Source: an uncultured Lachnospiraceae bacterium
Lineage (GTDB): Bacteria; Bacillota; Clostridia; Lachnospirales; Lachnospiraceae
Length of the DNA: 64,000 nucleotides
NCBI GenBank assembly: GCA_910577275.1
Contig: CAJTMW010000013.1
Span: 1 to 64,000 of the forward strand
Reading direction: 5' to 3'
The notes beneath the pieces were generated by a model. The model worked only from the letters and a program-made list of their open reading frames with translations, did no database searches and was not told where the DNA came from. Below are positions 25,945 through 35,162 of the stretch, piece by piece. The position numbers and the translations under genes are program-made. The number at the start of each line of letters is the position of its first letter. The first letter of the stretch is position 1.

Positions 25945-28110
25945 GTGTCGGAGCATAAATGGTATAAAACAACCTGGCGGTGGTGCCAGACAAATTTAAC
26001 GGAAATTGACGCAAAGGATTGCGACATTGAATTCTGGAAGAAATACTGGGAGGAGAACCAGATACAGGGAATTATCGTGAACGCGGGAGGAATCGTGGCT
26101 TATTACCCAAGTAAGTATCCGCTTCAATACCGCTCGAAATATTTGCAGGACGGAGATTTGGTAAAGGTGTTTACAGAGGCGGCAAGAGAGCGTGGAATCC
26201 GCGTGCTTGCCCGTATGGACATAAACCGTGCCACCGGGGAATTTGTGAAAGCGCACCCCGAATGGTTTGCCGTAGATAAGGAGGGGAGATATTATGAGGC
26301 CGGCGAGAGGTATCTTACCTGTATCAACAGTGCTTACTATAAGGAATATGTCCCTATGGTATTAGAAGAAATTATTGAAAAATATCACCCGGACGGTATA
26401 ACCGATAATTCCTGGCAGGGGCCGGGAGCAGGACAGATTTGTTATTGTGAAAACTGCCGAAAGAAGTTTAAAGAGGATACCGGTCTGGATTTGCCAGAAG
26501 CGCCGGACTGGAACGATAAGACCTATAAGGTATGGATAAAATGGAGTTTCAAAAGCCGGACGGATAACTGGGATTTGTTTAACAATATTACCGAAAAGTA
26601 TGGCGGTGAAGACTGCCTGTGGCTGGGAATGGTCAATGCCAATCCCATTGATTCCCACTGTGCGCTTTATGATATCCGTGAGATAGGGGAGCGTTCAAAA
26701 ATTATCATGACAGACCACCAGTCGCGGGATACCATGAATGGTCTGGAACAAAACAGCCTTAACGGAATGCTCTTACATGCAATTTCAGGATGGGATACTG
26801 TTATTCCTGAGAGTATGGCAAATTATGTCCGGGGAGTACAGACCTTTCGGCGGGCAAGCAATCCGAAGTTGGAGACTCAGAAATGGATTCAGGAGGGAAT
26901 TGCAGGAGGAATTTCTCCGTGGGTGCATTATGTGGGCGGAAAGCAGGAGGACCGCAGGCAGTATGAGAATTGCCGGGAGATTATGAGATGGCATAAGGAG
27001 CAGGAAAAATATTTATATGACAGAGTGCCGATATCGGGTGTGGGACTGGTCTGGAGTCAGGAAAACGTCAATTTTTATGGAAAGGACAATCGTCATGTGT
27101 TATGCGCCCAGCCATGGCGGGGCTTTACCCGCGCTTTGACACGGGCCAGGATTCCGGCGGTTCCCGTTCATGCCGCACAGATTTCCCGACATGCGCAGGA
27201 GTTATCCGTACTGATTTTGCCGGATTTGGCAGTAATGACGGATGGGCAGATAGAGGATGTAAAGGCATTTGTAAAGCAGGGCGGAAGTGTGGTATATACC
27301 GGTGCGTCGGGCATGCTTGATGAATGGGGAGAGCCGAGAAAGCGCTTTCCGCTGGACGAGATGTTCGGAATCCGCCGCAAAACGACGGAGATTATCACGG
27401 AGCGTCAGGAAGCAGCCACGAAGGACTGGGAACAGTTTGCCTTACATAATTATCTGCGCCTGCACAACCCGGAACACCCGATTTTACAGGGATTTGAGAA
27501 TACGGATATTCTGCCCTTTGGCGGAGAGATTTATGAGGCGGAATCTGAAAGGCTTACAATAGTAGCAACACTTATTCCGGCATTTCCGATATATCCGCCT
27601 GAAATCAGCTTTATGGAGCCGGACAAAAGAGACAGCGGCGTTCCGGTGATACTTGCCGGAGATACAGGTTACGGCGGCAGAGTTGTCTGCTTTTTGGGAG
27701 ACATTGACCGCAGATACTGTCAGTATAATATGGGCGACCACGGAGATTTGCTTGCACAGGCAGTTCACTATGCGCTGCAGGGCAGAGAAGTCCTGGAGGT
27801 AGAGGGAAAAGGATATCTGGACTGCCGCCTGTATCGGCAAAAGGAGCGTCTGATACTGCATATGATTAATCTTTCGGGGGCAAACCAGTTTCCGGGACTT
27901 CTGGAAGAAGAATATGAGGTGGGACCTTTCCGGGTACGGGTCAGAACAGAGAATTGCCATGGAACGTCCGCCGTGTTAAAATGCAGAGGAGAGGCTGTGC
28001 CGGTAAGTTATGAAAACGGATGGGCTGTCTTTATGGTAAATCAGATAAGCAGTCAGGAACTGGTCGTTATCGGGGAAGAATCAGCAGAAATAAAGAGGCA
28101 TTTTCAATGA
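25945..28110 (+). CDS. Glycoside-hydrolase-like protein with a beta-galactosidase trimerization-like domain
   Basis: 721 residues from a GTG start preceded by AAAGGAGAG. No signal peptide, so it is cytoplasmic. The N-terminal TIM-barrel region (residues 1-350) has GIIVNAGGIVAYYPSKYPLQ, RVLARMDINRATGEF and HPDGITDNSWQGPG, matching the hypothetical glycosyl-hydrolase 6 (GHL6) type; the middle (about 400-500) has LSVLILPDLAVMTDGQIEDV and GGSVVYTGASG, a class-I-glutamine-amidotransferase-like trimerization domain. The catalytic residues are not established for this group. It overlaps the glycerate kinase start by four bases. Probably hydrolyses the imported glycoside. Confidence 0.8.
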   Translation: MSEHKWYKTTWRWCQTNLTEIDAKDCDIEFWKKYWEENQIQGIIVNAGGIVAYYPSKYPLQYRSKYLQDGDLVKVFTEAARERGIRVLARMDINRATGEFVKAHPEWFAVDKEGRYYEAGERYLTCINSAYYKEYVPMVLEEIIEKYHPDGITDNSWQGPGAGQICYCENCRKKFKEDTGLDLPEAPDWNDKTYKVWIKWSFKSRTDNWDLFNNITEKYGGEDCLWLGMVNANPIDSHCALYDIREIGERSKIIMTDHQSRDTMNGLEQNSLNGMLLHAISGWDTVIPESMANYVRGVQTFRRASNPKLETQKWIQEGIAGGISPWVHYVGGKQEDRRQYENCREIMRWHKEQEKYLYDRVPISGVGLVWSQENVNFYGKDNRHVLCAQPWRGFTRALTRARIPAVPVHAAQISRHAQELSVLILPDLAVMTDGQIEDVKAFVKQGGSVVYTGASGMLDEWGEPRKRFPLDEMFGIRRKTTEIITERQEAATKDWEQFALHNYLRLHNPEHPILQGFENTDILPFGGEIYEAESERLTIVATLIPAFPIYPPEISFMEPDKRDSGVPVILAGDTGYGGRVVCFLGDIDRRYCQYNMGDHGDLLAQAVHYALQGREVLEVEGKGYLDCRLYRQKERLILHMINLSGANQFPGLLEEEYEVGPFRVRVRTENCHGTSAVLKCRGEAVPVSYENGWAVFMVNQISSQELVVIGEESAEIKRHFQ

Positions 28111-29246
28111 ATATCGTAATAGCAATAGATTCCTTCAAAGGAAGCCTGTCGTCTGTGGAAGCAGGCAGGGCGGCGGAAAAGGGAATAAGGAAGGTTTATC
28201 CCGGGGCAGATATTGAGATATGTCCTTTGGCAGACGGCGGAGAAGGTACGACGGAGGCTCTTGTAAACGGTATGGGCGGCTGTTTCCAAACAGTGGAGGC
28301 AGCAGACCCTTTGGGGAACCGGAGAAGGTGTAAATACGGAATACTGGATAACGGCGCTGCTGTGATAGAGACGGCGGAGGCGGCAGGGCTCTGTCTTGTA
28401 CCGCAAGGACTGCGGAATCCCCTGCATACCACTACTTTCGGAATAGGTGAAATCATTAAAGATGCAGTCGGACAGGGATGCAGGAAATTTCTTATCGGAC
28501 TTGGAGGAAGCGCCACTAATGACGGAGGCATCGGGATGCTGCAGGCGTTAGGTTTTGGCTTTTATGATGCTGACGGGAAGGCAGCGTCCTTTGGGGCGAA
28601 GGGGCTTGAAAAACTTACATTGATTTCGAGCGAAAATATTCTGCCGGAGCTGGAGGAATGTGAATTTCATATAGCCTGCGATGTGGAAAACCCGCTTTGC
28701 GGGCCAAATGGAAGCAGCGCGGTTTTCGGACCGCAAAAGGGCGCTGATGAAGCGATGGTTCGGCAGATGGACGGATGGCTTGCATCTTATGCAAAGCTGG
28801 CAAAGGAAACTGTGGCTGCGGCAGACCCTCTTTATCCGGGGGCAGGGGCAGCCGGAGGCCTGGGATTTGCTTTTCATACCTTTTTGAACGCCGCTTTAGA
28901 GCCGGGAATTGAAATTGTAATACGGGAGACCGGCCTTTTGGAAAAAATCAGGAAGGCAGATATTGTGGTGACGGGGGAAGGCTGTCTGGACGGACAGACA
29001 GCGATGGGAAAGGCGCCGGTTGGCGTGGCGGAGCTTGCCAAAAGATATGGAAAACCGGTGATTGCTTTTGCCGGAAGCATTGGAGAAAATGCAATGATAT
29101 GCAACGAAAAGGGAATAGATGCCTATTTTTCCATTCTACATAATGTGGTATCTTTAGAGGATGCCATGGATATACAAAAAGCGGAAAAAAATATGGAGAT
29201 GGCTGCCGGGCAGGTGTTTCGGCTGGTTCAAAAGTTCCGGCAGTAA
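28107..29246 (+). CDS. Glycerate 2-kinase (GlxK/GarK family)
   Basis: 379 residues. MNIVIAIDSFKGSLSSVEAG, CPLADGGEGTTEAL and LIGLGGSATNDGGIGMLQAL are hallmarks of glycerate kinase type 1, which phosphorylates D-glycerate to 2-phosphoglycerate. ATG 28107 overlaps the upstream stop (ATGA) and follows AAAGAGG. Its position at the end of a sugar-uptake operon suggests that the breakdown route yields glycerate. Confidence 0.93.
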   Translation: MNIVIAIDSFKGSLSSVEAGRAAEKGIRKVYPGADIEICPLADGGEGTTEALVNGMGGCFQTVEAADPLGNRRRCKYGILDNGAAVIETAEAAGLCLVPQGLRNPLHTTTFGIGEIIKDAVGQGCRKFLIGLGGSATNDGGIGMLQALGFGFYDADGKAASFGAKGLEKLTLISSENILPELEECEFHIACDVENPLCGPNGSSAVFGPQKGADEAMVRQMDGWLASYAKLAKETVAAADPLYPGAGAAGGLGFAFHTFLNAALEPGIEIVIRETGLLEKIRKADIVVTGEGCLDGQTAMGKAPVGVAELAKRYGKPVIAFAGSIGENAMICNEKGIDAYFSILHNVVSLEDAMDIQKAEKNMEMAAGQVFRLVQKFRQ

Positions 29247-29278
29247 AAGCAGAATTACAAGGCAGAAGGAGTCATCAA

Positions 29279-29734
29279 ATGAGAAAGTCAGTTTTTTCCT
29301 ATATCGAAAAGAAATATAAGACCTCCCCGGAATACCCTTGGGCGAAAGACGACAGGGACGCCGTATTCCGCCACAGCGGCAACAGGAAGTGGTTTGCGCT
29401 GGTGATGGAAGTCGGCAAAGATAAGTTAGGGCTTTCGGGGGGAGGGTACGTGGACGCAATTAACCTGAAAATTGACGACAGGATGTTTCATGACATACTC
29501 ACCCGGGAGCCGGGCATCTTTCCGGCTTATCACATGAACAAGGAGCATTGGATTACCGTACTTTTGGACGGCACGGTGGAGGAGGAAAAAATCTTTGAAC
29601 TGATTGACACCAGCTTTCAGGCTACTGCTCCAAAGCCCTCAAAGCTGCCATCTGCTCCGCCAAAGAATGCCAGGACTGCCGCCTCAAAAAGCCATGAAAG
29701 AACTTCGGAGAAGTCCTTGGAGAAAAAGAAATAA
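29279..29734 (+). CDS. MmcQ/YjbR family protein
   Basis: 151 residues: KYKTSPEYPWAKDDRDAVFR, RKWFALVMEVG and HMNKEHWITVLLDG are the family's conserved blocks. YjbR-like proteins have a CyaY-like DNA-binding fold; function little known. The C-terminal 30 residues are Ala/Lys/Ser-rich and probably disordered. Start follows AAGGAGTCATC. The 120 bases after it hold a promoter for the MATE gene. Confidence 0.88.
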   Translation: MRKSVFSYIEKKYKTSPEYPWAKDDRDAVFRHSGNRKWFALVMEVGKDKLGLSGGGYVDAINLKIDDRMFHDILTREPGIFPAYHMNKEHWITVLLDGTVEEEKIFELIDTSFQATAPKPSKLPSAPPKNARTAASKSHERTSEKSLEKKK

Positions 29735-29773
29735 CATACATAAAAGCTATGGCATGGTATTCCATATAGGTAT

Positions 29774-29802
29774 TTGATATCTTTTCTTTTTGCAGTTAAA
29801 CT
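29774..29802 (+). promoter_or_regulatory. Promoter of the MATE gene at 29855
   Basis: TTGATA (29774-29779), 17 bases, TAAACT (29797-29802). Confidence 0.6.
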
Positions 29803-29854
29803 AAGCATATAGAAGCATTAAAGTATACTGCAATGAACGGGAGAGGAAAAGCAA

Positions 29855-31237
29855 ATGACGGAAAAAGAAAACATTATGGGTACGCAGAAAATGAGCAGGC
29901 TGATACTTTCTACGGGGATTCCGCTGATGCTCAGCCTGTTTATCAATTCTCTGTATAATTTTGTGGATTCCATGTTTATTTCAAGGGTTTCGGAGGACGC
30001 GCTCACCGCGCTTTCGCTGGCTGCGCCCGTCCAGATGCTGGTATCGGCGCTGGGGCTTGGCAATGCGGTGGGACTGAATGCGGTGATTTCCAGAGCCCTT
30101 GGCAGAAAGAAACCGGACGAGGTACGGCGGGCGGCGGATGCGGCTATTTTTATAGCGTTATGCTCCTGGGGAATTATAGTAATTCTGTGCCTTCTTTTTG
30201 TAAGACCTTATTTTGAGTGGCAGTCAGGGGGAAACGAAGTGATTGCGGAATACGGCGTCAGATATCTGACGGTATGTATGCTGTTTTCTTTCGGGCAGAT
30301 GGGACAGTGGGTGTTTGACCGCTTTGTCATTGCAAGCGGGCGTTCCAGCCTGTTTTTATTTACCCTCTCTGCGGCTTCGATTACCAATTTGATTCTGGAC
30401 CCTGTGTTTATCTTCGGCTGGTTCGGGCTGCCCAGAATGGAAACGCTGGGGGCGGCAGCCGCCACGGTGATTGGCCAGAGCGCCGGCATGATAGCGGGGA
30501 TTTTCATCAACAGGCGCTGGAACAGGGAAATTCCCTTTGGCCTTACCTTCCGGCCTGACGGGGAGAGTGTGAAAATGATTTTGAAGGTGGGAATCCCGTC
30601 CACGCTGGTGCAGGTGCTCACCTCTTTTGTGGGAATTCTGATGAATTCCATTTTGCTGGCCTTTTCCACCACGGCGGTTGCGGTATACGGCGTGTGTACC
30701 CGTATTTCCGCTGTCAGCACGGTAGGGGTTCACGGAATCAATAACGGACTGATTCCCGTCATTGCCTATAATTACGGCGCGGGTAACAAACAACGGATTT
30801 CCGATGCGGTAAAGTGGGCGATGATATACGGCGCGCTGCTTTATCTGGTCTTTTTCGCAGCGCTTGAGCTGTTTCCGGCGGCGGTACTTCAGATTTTCGA
30901 CGCATCGGATTATATGCTGGAAATCGGAATTCCGGCGCTTCGTATTTTTGCGCTGGTCTGGTTTATCGGAATCCCGGGACTGGTGATGGCGGCGGCATTG
31001 CAGGGGCTGTCCATGGGATTTGGGAGCATGATGATTACCATGACCAGACAGGCAATTCTGCCGCTGCTTTTTGCCGTGCTTCTGCGGACGGCCGGAAATT
31101 TAAACCTGATTTGGGCGGCGTTTGTTATTGCGGAGGCTGTGGGAATACCGCTTGCCCTGACGCTCTGGAAAAATGGATTTCAAAAAGCGCTGACACAGGA
31201 AGAACGGCAGGCCGCCCAAGCAAATGTCTATGGCTGA
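29855..31237 (+). CDS. MATE family efflux transporter
   Basis: 460 residues with about twelve hydrophobic segments. MSRLILSTGIPLMLSLFINS, FVDSMFISRVSEDALTALSL and GINNGLIPVIAYNYGAGNKQ are typical MATE blocks. MATE pumps exchange Na+ or H+ for cationic drugs; substrate unknown. GGGAGAGG lies before the start. Its last 10 bases overlap the convergent LysR gene. First of three distinct MATE genes here. Confidence 0.93.
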   Translation: MTEKENIMGTQKMSRLILSTGIPLMLSLFINSLYNFVDSMFISRVSEDALTALSLAAPVQMLVSALGLGNAVGLNAVISRALGRKKPDEVRRAADAAIFIALCSWGIIVILCLLFVRPYFEWQSGGNEVIAEYGVRYLTVCMLFSFGQMGQWVFDRFVIASGRSSLFLFTLSAASITNLILDPVFIFGWFGLPRMETLGAAAATVIGQSAGMIAGIFINRRWNREIPFGLTFRPDGESVKMILKVGIPSTLVQVLTSFVGILMNSILLAFSTTAVAVYGVCTRISAVSTVGVHGINNGLIPVIAYNYGAGNKQRISDAVKWAMIYGALLYLVFFAALELFPAAVLQIFDASDYMLEIGIPALRIFALVWFIGIPGLVMAAALQGLSMGFGSMMITMTRQAILPLLFAVLLRTAGNLNLIWAAFVIAEAVGIPLALTLWKNGFQKALTQEERQAAQANVYG

Positions 31238-32118
31238 TTTCCGCCTGTCATCTCCTGAAACCTCTCGAGAAACTTCTGCGCGGCTTTGGGGAAGACCTGA
31301 TACTTTTTCCATAAAAGGCTCATATCGGCAAAAAGGGGCGGGTTTAAGGGGCGGAAACAGAGATTGCTGTCTCCGGTTACGTTAATCAGCTTATCAAGGG
31401 CAAAAGCATAGCCCATCCCCTCGTCCACCATGAGGGAAGCGTTGAAAATCAGGTTGTAGGTGGCGCTCACCCGGATTTCGGAACGGCTTTTCCTGAGCCA
31501 GGTGGTGAGAATATCCCCGTCCCGGGTATTTCGGTTAAACATAAGAGGCTTGTCCCACAAATCCTCGGGGGAAATGGCCTCTTTTTCCGCAAGGGGACTG
31601 TCTTTGCGCATTAAAATTCCGTAGCTGTCAGGGGTGGGAAAGCGCAGGTATTCATATTTGGCCGCGTCCACCCGGCCGAAAACCAGCCCGAAATCAATCA
31701 GGCCCTTATCAAGGCTTTCCAGAACGTCGCGGGTATCGCCGCTGGAAATATGGTAACGGATATTCGGATAATCCTGCTGCAGCTTTCTGGCGGCTTTCGC
31801 AAGGTATCGTACCGCGTCCGTCTCCCCGGCGCCGATATAAATATCCCCTTCTACAACGTCGTCCACAATCGTGATTTCACGCTTTGTCTTGCCGATTAAC
31901 TCCACCACCTCCTCGGCGCGCCTGCGCAGAATCATGCCCTCCTCCGTCAGAGTGACCCTGCGGTTTCCACGGACAAAAAGCTGCTTACCGAGCTCATCCT
32001 CCAAATCCTTCAGCTGTCTGGAAAGGGTGGGCTGGGAGAGATGCAGGGACTGCGCCGCCCTGGAAATGCTCTGTTCTCTTGTGACTGCAAGAAAATATTG
32101 TAGTACCCGTAATTCCAT
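31228..32118 (-). CDS. LysR-family transcriptional regulator
   Basis: 296 residues. N-terminal winged HTH MELRVLQYFLAVTREQSISR and LSQPTLSRQLKDLEDELG, then a substrate-binding domain. CbbR/CynR-like length. Convergent with the MATE gene, overlapping at the stops, and divergent from the GNAT gene, which it may control; a promoter for that gene lies in the 130-base gap. Confidence 0.93.
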   Translation of the reverse strand: MELRVLQYFLAVTREQSISRAAQSLHLSQPTLSRQLKDLEDELGKQLFVRGNRRVTLTEEGMILRRRAEEVVELIGKTKREITIVDDVVEGDIYIGAGETDAVRYLAKAARKLQQDYPNIRYHISSGDTRDVLESLDKGLIDFGLVFGRVDAAKYEYLRFPTPDSYGILMRKDSPLAEKEAISPEDLWDKPLMFNRNTRDGDILTTWLRKSRSEIRVSATYNLIFNASLMVDEGMGYAFALDKLINVTGDSNLCFRPLNPPLFADMSLLWKKYQVFPKAAQKFLERFQEMTGGNQP

Positions 32119-32187
32119 TCTGATATCCTCCGGCTTCTTAATATTTTTATTATAAAGGAAAACAGGAAATTTTAGAATATTAATTTC

Positions 32188-32216
32188 TTGTATTGCAGGC
32201 GGTTTTCAAGTACACT
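32188..32216 (+). promoter_or_regulatory. Promoter of the GNAT gene
   Basis: TTGTAT (32188-32193), 17 bases, TACACT (32211-32216), in the LysR/GNAT divergent region. Confidence 0.6.
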
Positions 32217-32246
32217 GAATATATAGAAGAAAGCGGGGATTTTAAA

Positions 32247-32915
32247 ATGAATGATAATGAAACGAAACTGACGGTTAAGATTCGGAATGAAAGGAAAGAG
32301 GATTATCGTATCGTTGAGGAGCTGACGAGAAAAGCCTTCTGGAATGTAAACGAACCCGGCTGTAACGAGCATTATCTGGCGCATATCCTGCGGGGGCACG
32401 AAGACTTTATCCCCGGGCTTGACTTCGTGGTGGAAACGCCGGACGGAACCATAGTGGGGAATGTGATGTATACTCTGGCAAAGCTGAAGGATGAGGACGG
32501 GAGAGAAATGCCGGTTCTTACTTTCGGCCCAATCAGCGTCCACCCGGCATATCAGCGAATGGGAATCGGCAGAATGATGCTGGAGCACAGCTTTGCGAAA
32601 GCCGCGGAAATGGGATACGAGGTGATTGTAATATACGGAAATCCTGATAATTATGTGGCGAGAGGCTTTAAAAGCTGTAAGAAATACAATGTGTGCAGGC
32701 AGGACGGCGTATATCCGTCGGCCATGCTGGTAAAAGAACTGAAGGAGGGAGCTCTTGACGGAAGAAAGCGGTTTTATCAGGAAAGCCCCGCTTACAGTTT
32801 TGACGGGGAAGCGGCGGAGGAATTTGACAGGCAGTTCGAGCCGATGAAAAAAGAATATCTTCCGTGTCAGGAGGAATTTTATATTCACAGTCATTCTGTG
32901 ATTGTGGACGGGTGA
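32247..32915 (+). CDS. GNAT-family N-acetyltransferase
   Basis: 222 residues from ATG 32247; the longer frame from 32193 includes the promoter and is rejected. The acetyl-CoA loop is VHPAYQRMGIGRMMLEHSF (about residues 105-123). YhbS-like organization with a C-terminal extension ending in EFYIHSHSVIVDG. Acceptor unknown. Divergent from the LysR gene. Confidence 0.9.
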   Translation: MNDNETKLTVKIRNERKEDYRIVEELTRKAFWNVNEPGCNEHYLAHILRGHEDFIPGLDFVVETPDGTIVGNVMYTLAKLKDEDGREMPVLTFGPISVHPAYQRMGIGRMMLEHSFAKAAEMGYEVIVIYGNPDNYVARGFKSCKKYNVCRQDGVYPSAMLVKELKEGALDGRKRFYQESPAYSFDGEAAEEFDRQFEPMKKEYLPCQEEFYIHSHSVIVDG

Positions 32916-32985
32916 ATCCGCCCCGCAGGACAACGGATATCAATTTGGCATAATTCAAGCCAATAACATCAAGGGAGGAATAAAA

Positions 32986-33813
32986 ATGCTGGAATTACCG
33001 GAAGTGTCAGCCAGAGCGGCTCAGATACGGGAGCACATCGCAGGGAAAACGGTAAGCTGCGTCCAGCCGCCGTCAAAGGAGCATAAATTCTGCTGGTATA
33101 ACGGAGAGCCGGCCTCGTATCACAATGCTTTGGCCGGAAAGAAAGTTACAGGGGCGGAGGGCTTCGGGATATTTGTGGAGATATCCTTTGAGGATGACAT
33201 CAGGCTTTGCGTGAATGACGGCGTCAATATGTTGCTGATACCTGTTTCAAAGGCGCCGCGTAATTACCAGCTTCTGATGGAGTTTACGGACGGACTGGCG
33301 CTGGTGTTCACGGTTGCTATGTACGGCGGAATTTATCTGCATAAGGGAGATTATGACAACGAATACTATATAAAAAGCAGGCAGGCGGTTTCACCTTTTG
33401 CGCCGGAATTTCAGGAATACTTTTCCGGGCGGAGGGCGGAAAGCAAAAAAACGCTCAGTGCAAAAGCATTTCTGGCAACGGAGCAGCGTTTTCCCGGAAT
33501 CGGAAACGGCGTTTTGCAGGATATCTTATTTTCAGCGCAGATTCATCCAAAAAGGAAAGTGGAAACGCTGCCGGAAAAAGAGTGGGAGATGCTTCGCGAT
33601 TCCGTTGTCTCCGTGTTGCGGGAAATGACGGACAAGGGCGGGCGCGATACGGAAAAGGATATCTTCGGCAGACCGGGCGGATATCAGACGAAAATGTCGA
33701 AAATGACTTATAAGTCAGGCTGTCCGCGTTGCGGCGGAAGCATTACGAAAGAGGCATATATGGGCGGAAGCGTGTATTATTGCCCGGTGTGCCAGCCGAA
33801 GGAAGCAGAATGA
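32986..33813 (+). CDS. Fpg/Nei-family DNA glycosylase homologue lacking key catalytic residues
   Basis: 275 residues. MLELPEVSARAAQIREHIAG aligns with the Fpg N-terminus (MPELPEVE), GIGNGVLQDILFSAQIHP is the family H2TH helix, and CPRCGGSI...YYCPVCQ is the C-terminal zinc finger. But residue 2, the Pro that acts as the nucleophile after Met removal, is Leu, and the zinc-finger Arg (QRGT in Fpg) is replaced by GGSV. Glu3 is kept. Classical N-glycosylase/lyase chemistry would be impaired; the protein may bind DNA or use another mechanism. Starts after GGGAGGAATAAAA. Followed after 18 bases by bcp. Confidence 0.85.
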   Translation: MLELPEVSARAAQIREHIAGKTVSCVQPPSKEHKFCWYNGEPASYHNALAGKKVTGAEGFGIFVEISFEDDIRLCVNDGVNMLLIPVSKAPRNYQLLMEFTDGLALVFTVAMYGGIYLHKGDYDNEYYIKSRQAVSPFAPEFQEYFSGRRAESKKTLSAKAFLATEQRFPGIGNGVLQDILFSAQIHPKRKVETLPEKEWEMLRDSVVSVLREMTDKGGRDTEKDIFGRPGGYQTKMSKMTYKSGCPRCGGSITKEAYMGGSVYYCPVCQPKEAE

Positions 33814-33831
33814 TAAGAGGAGGAACACAAA

Positions 33832-34284
33832 ATGTTACAAACAGGAACAAAAGCACCATCATTTTCATTACCCGACCAGAACGGGAAGACCCATACGCTT
33901 GAGGATTACAGAGGCAAAAAGGTGATTTTATACTTTTACCCGAAGGACAACACGCCGGGGTGCACAAAGCAGGCGTGCAATTTCGGGGAGCTGTATCCAC
34001 AGTTTCAGGAAAAGGGCGCAGTAGTGCTCGGCGTCAGCAAGGACAGCGTGGCGTCCCACAAGAAATTTGAGGAAAAGTACGGACTGCCTTTCACCCTGCT
34101 TTCCGACACGGAGCTTTCCTGCATTCAGGCTTATGATGTATGGAAGGAAAAGAAAAATTACGGAAAGGTGAGCATGGGCGTGGTGAGGACCACTTACCTG
34201 ATTGACGAGGAAGGGATGATTGTGAAAGCCTTCGACAAGGTAAAGGCGGCGGAGAATCCGGCGCAGATGCTGGATTGTATCTGA
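33832..34284 (+). CDS. bcp: Thioredoxin-dependent thiol peroxidase (Bcp/PrxQ)
   Basis: 150 residues, normal length. Peroxidatic Cys44 and resolving Cys49 in KDNTPGCTKQACNFGE, giving the atypical 2-Cys PrxQ arrangement. Reduces hydroperoxides with thioredoxin. AGAGGAGGAAC lies before the start. YaaA, another peroxide-defence protein, begins 22 bases after the stop, so this looks like an oxidative-stress pair. Confidence 0.95.
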   Translation: MLQTGTKAPSFSLPDQNGKTHTLEDYRGKKVILYFYPKDNTPGCTKQACNFGELYPQFQEKGAVVLGVSKDSVASHKKFEEKYGLPFTLLSDTELSCIQAYDVWKEKKNYGKVSMGVVRTTYLIDEEGMIVKAFDKVKAAENPAQMLDCI

Positions 34285-34305
34285 AAGCAGGGGAACGTCA
34301 GGCTT

Positions 34306-35091
34306 ATGAAGATAATTATTTCACCGGCAAAGAAAATGAACGTTGACACGGATTCTTACGAGGTACGGAGATTGCCGGAATTTATTGACGATACCCGAAT
34401 CCTTATGGAGAAAATAAGGACGCTGTCCTTTCAGGAGGCAAGGGAGCTTTGGAAATGCAACGAGCGCCTTACGGAACTGAATTATCGGCGTTTTCAGGAG
34501 ATGGATTTGGAGCGGGCGCTGACGCCGGCGGTAACGGCGTACGAGGGATTGCAGTATCAGCACATGGCTCCGGGGGTGTTTACAACCGGAGCGCTTTCTT
34601 ACATAGAGGAGCATTTGCGGATTCTCTCCGGCTTTTACGGAATTCTTGCGCCTTTTGACGGAGTCGTGCCCTACCGTCTGGAGATGCAGGCGAAGCTGTC
34701 TGTGGGCAAAAGCCGGGATTTATATGATTTCTGGAGGAACCGCCTGTATAAAAGTCTGACGGAAAGAGACAGGGTGATTGTCAATCTGGCGTCCAGAGAA
34801 TATTCACAGTGTGTTGAAAAGTATATCACGCCAGAGGATAAATTCATTACCGTTGAATTCGGGGAGCTGATAAACGGAAAGGTAAAGCAGAAGGGAACTC
34901 TTGCCAAAATGGCAAGGGGCGAGATGGTGCGCTTTCTTTCGGAAAACGGAATTGAAAGCCCGGAGGATATCCGTGAATTCCATGAGCTGGGATTTGTTTA
35001 TTGTGGGGAGCGGTCTGCGGAAGATAAGTATGTGTTTGTTAGGGCGTCCAATTTGGAAGATTGTTATACAATTTTGGGAGATAACGATTGA
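34306..35091 (+). CDS. yaaA: Peroxide stress protein YaaA (DUF328)
   Basis: 261 residues starting MKIIISPAKKMNVDTDSYEV, with the core YEGLQYQHM and the NLASREYSQCV region that define YaaA. In E. coli YaaA lowers free iron and protects DNA during peroxide stress. A DNA-binding helix-hairpin-helix-like segment is known for the family. Tandem with bcp. Confidence 0.95.
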   Translation: MKIIISPAKKMNVDTDSYEVRRLPEFIDDTRILMEKIRTLSFQEARELWKCNERLTELNYRRFQEMDLERALTPAVTAYEGLQYQHMAPGVFTTGALSYIEEHLRILSGFYGILAPFDGVVPYRLEMQAKLSVGKSRDLYDFWRNRLYKSLTERDRVIVNLASREYSQCVEKYITPEDKFITVEFGELINGKVKQKGTLAKMARGEMVRFLSENGIESPEDIREFHELGFVYCGERSAEDKYVFVRASNLEDCYTILGDND

Positions 35092-35162
35092 CTTTCCCTG
35101 CAAAGATGGTAATATCCTCATAGATAAAAACAGTGAAAGCAGAACGGAAACGGAGGAGAAAG

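Noticed and set aside
32172..32933. 253-codon minus-strand frame
   Set aside because: Exactly antisense to the GNAT gene, whose acetyl-CoA motif and promoter are clear.
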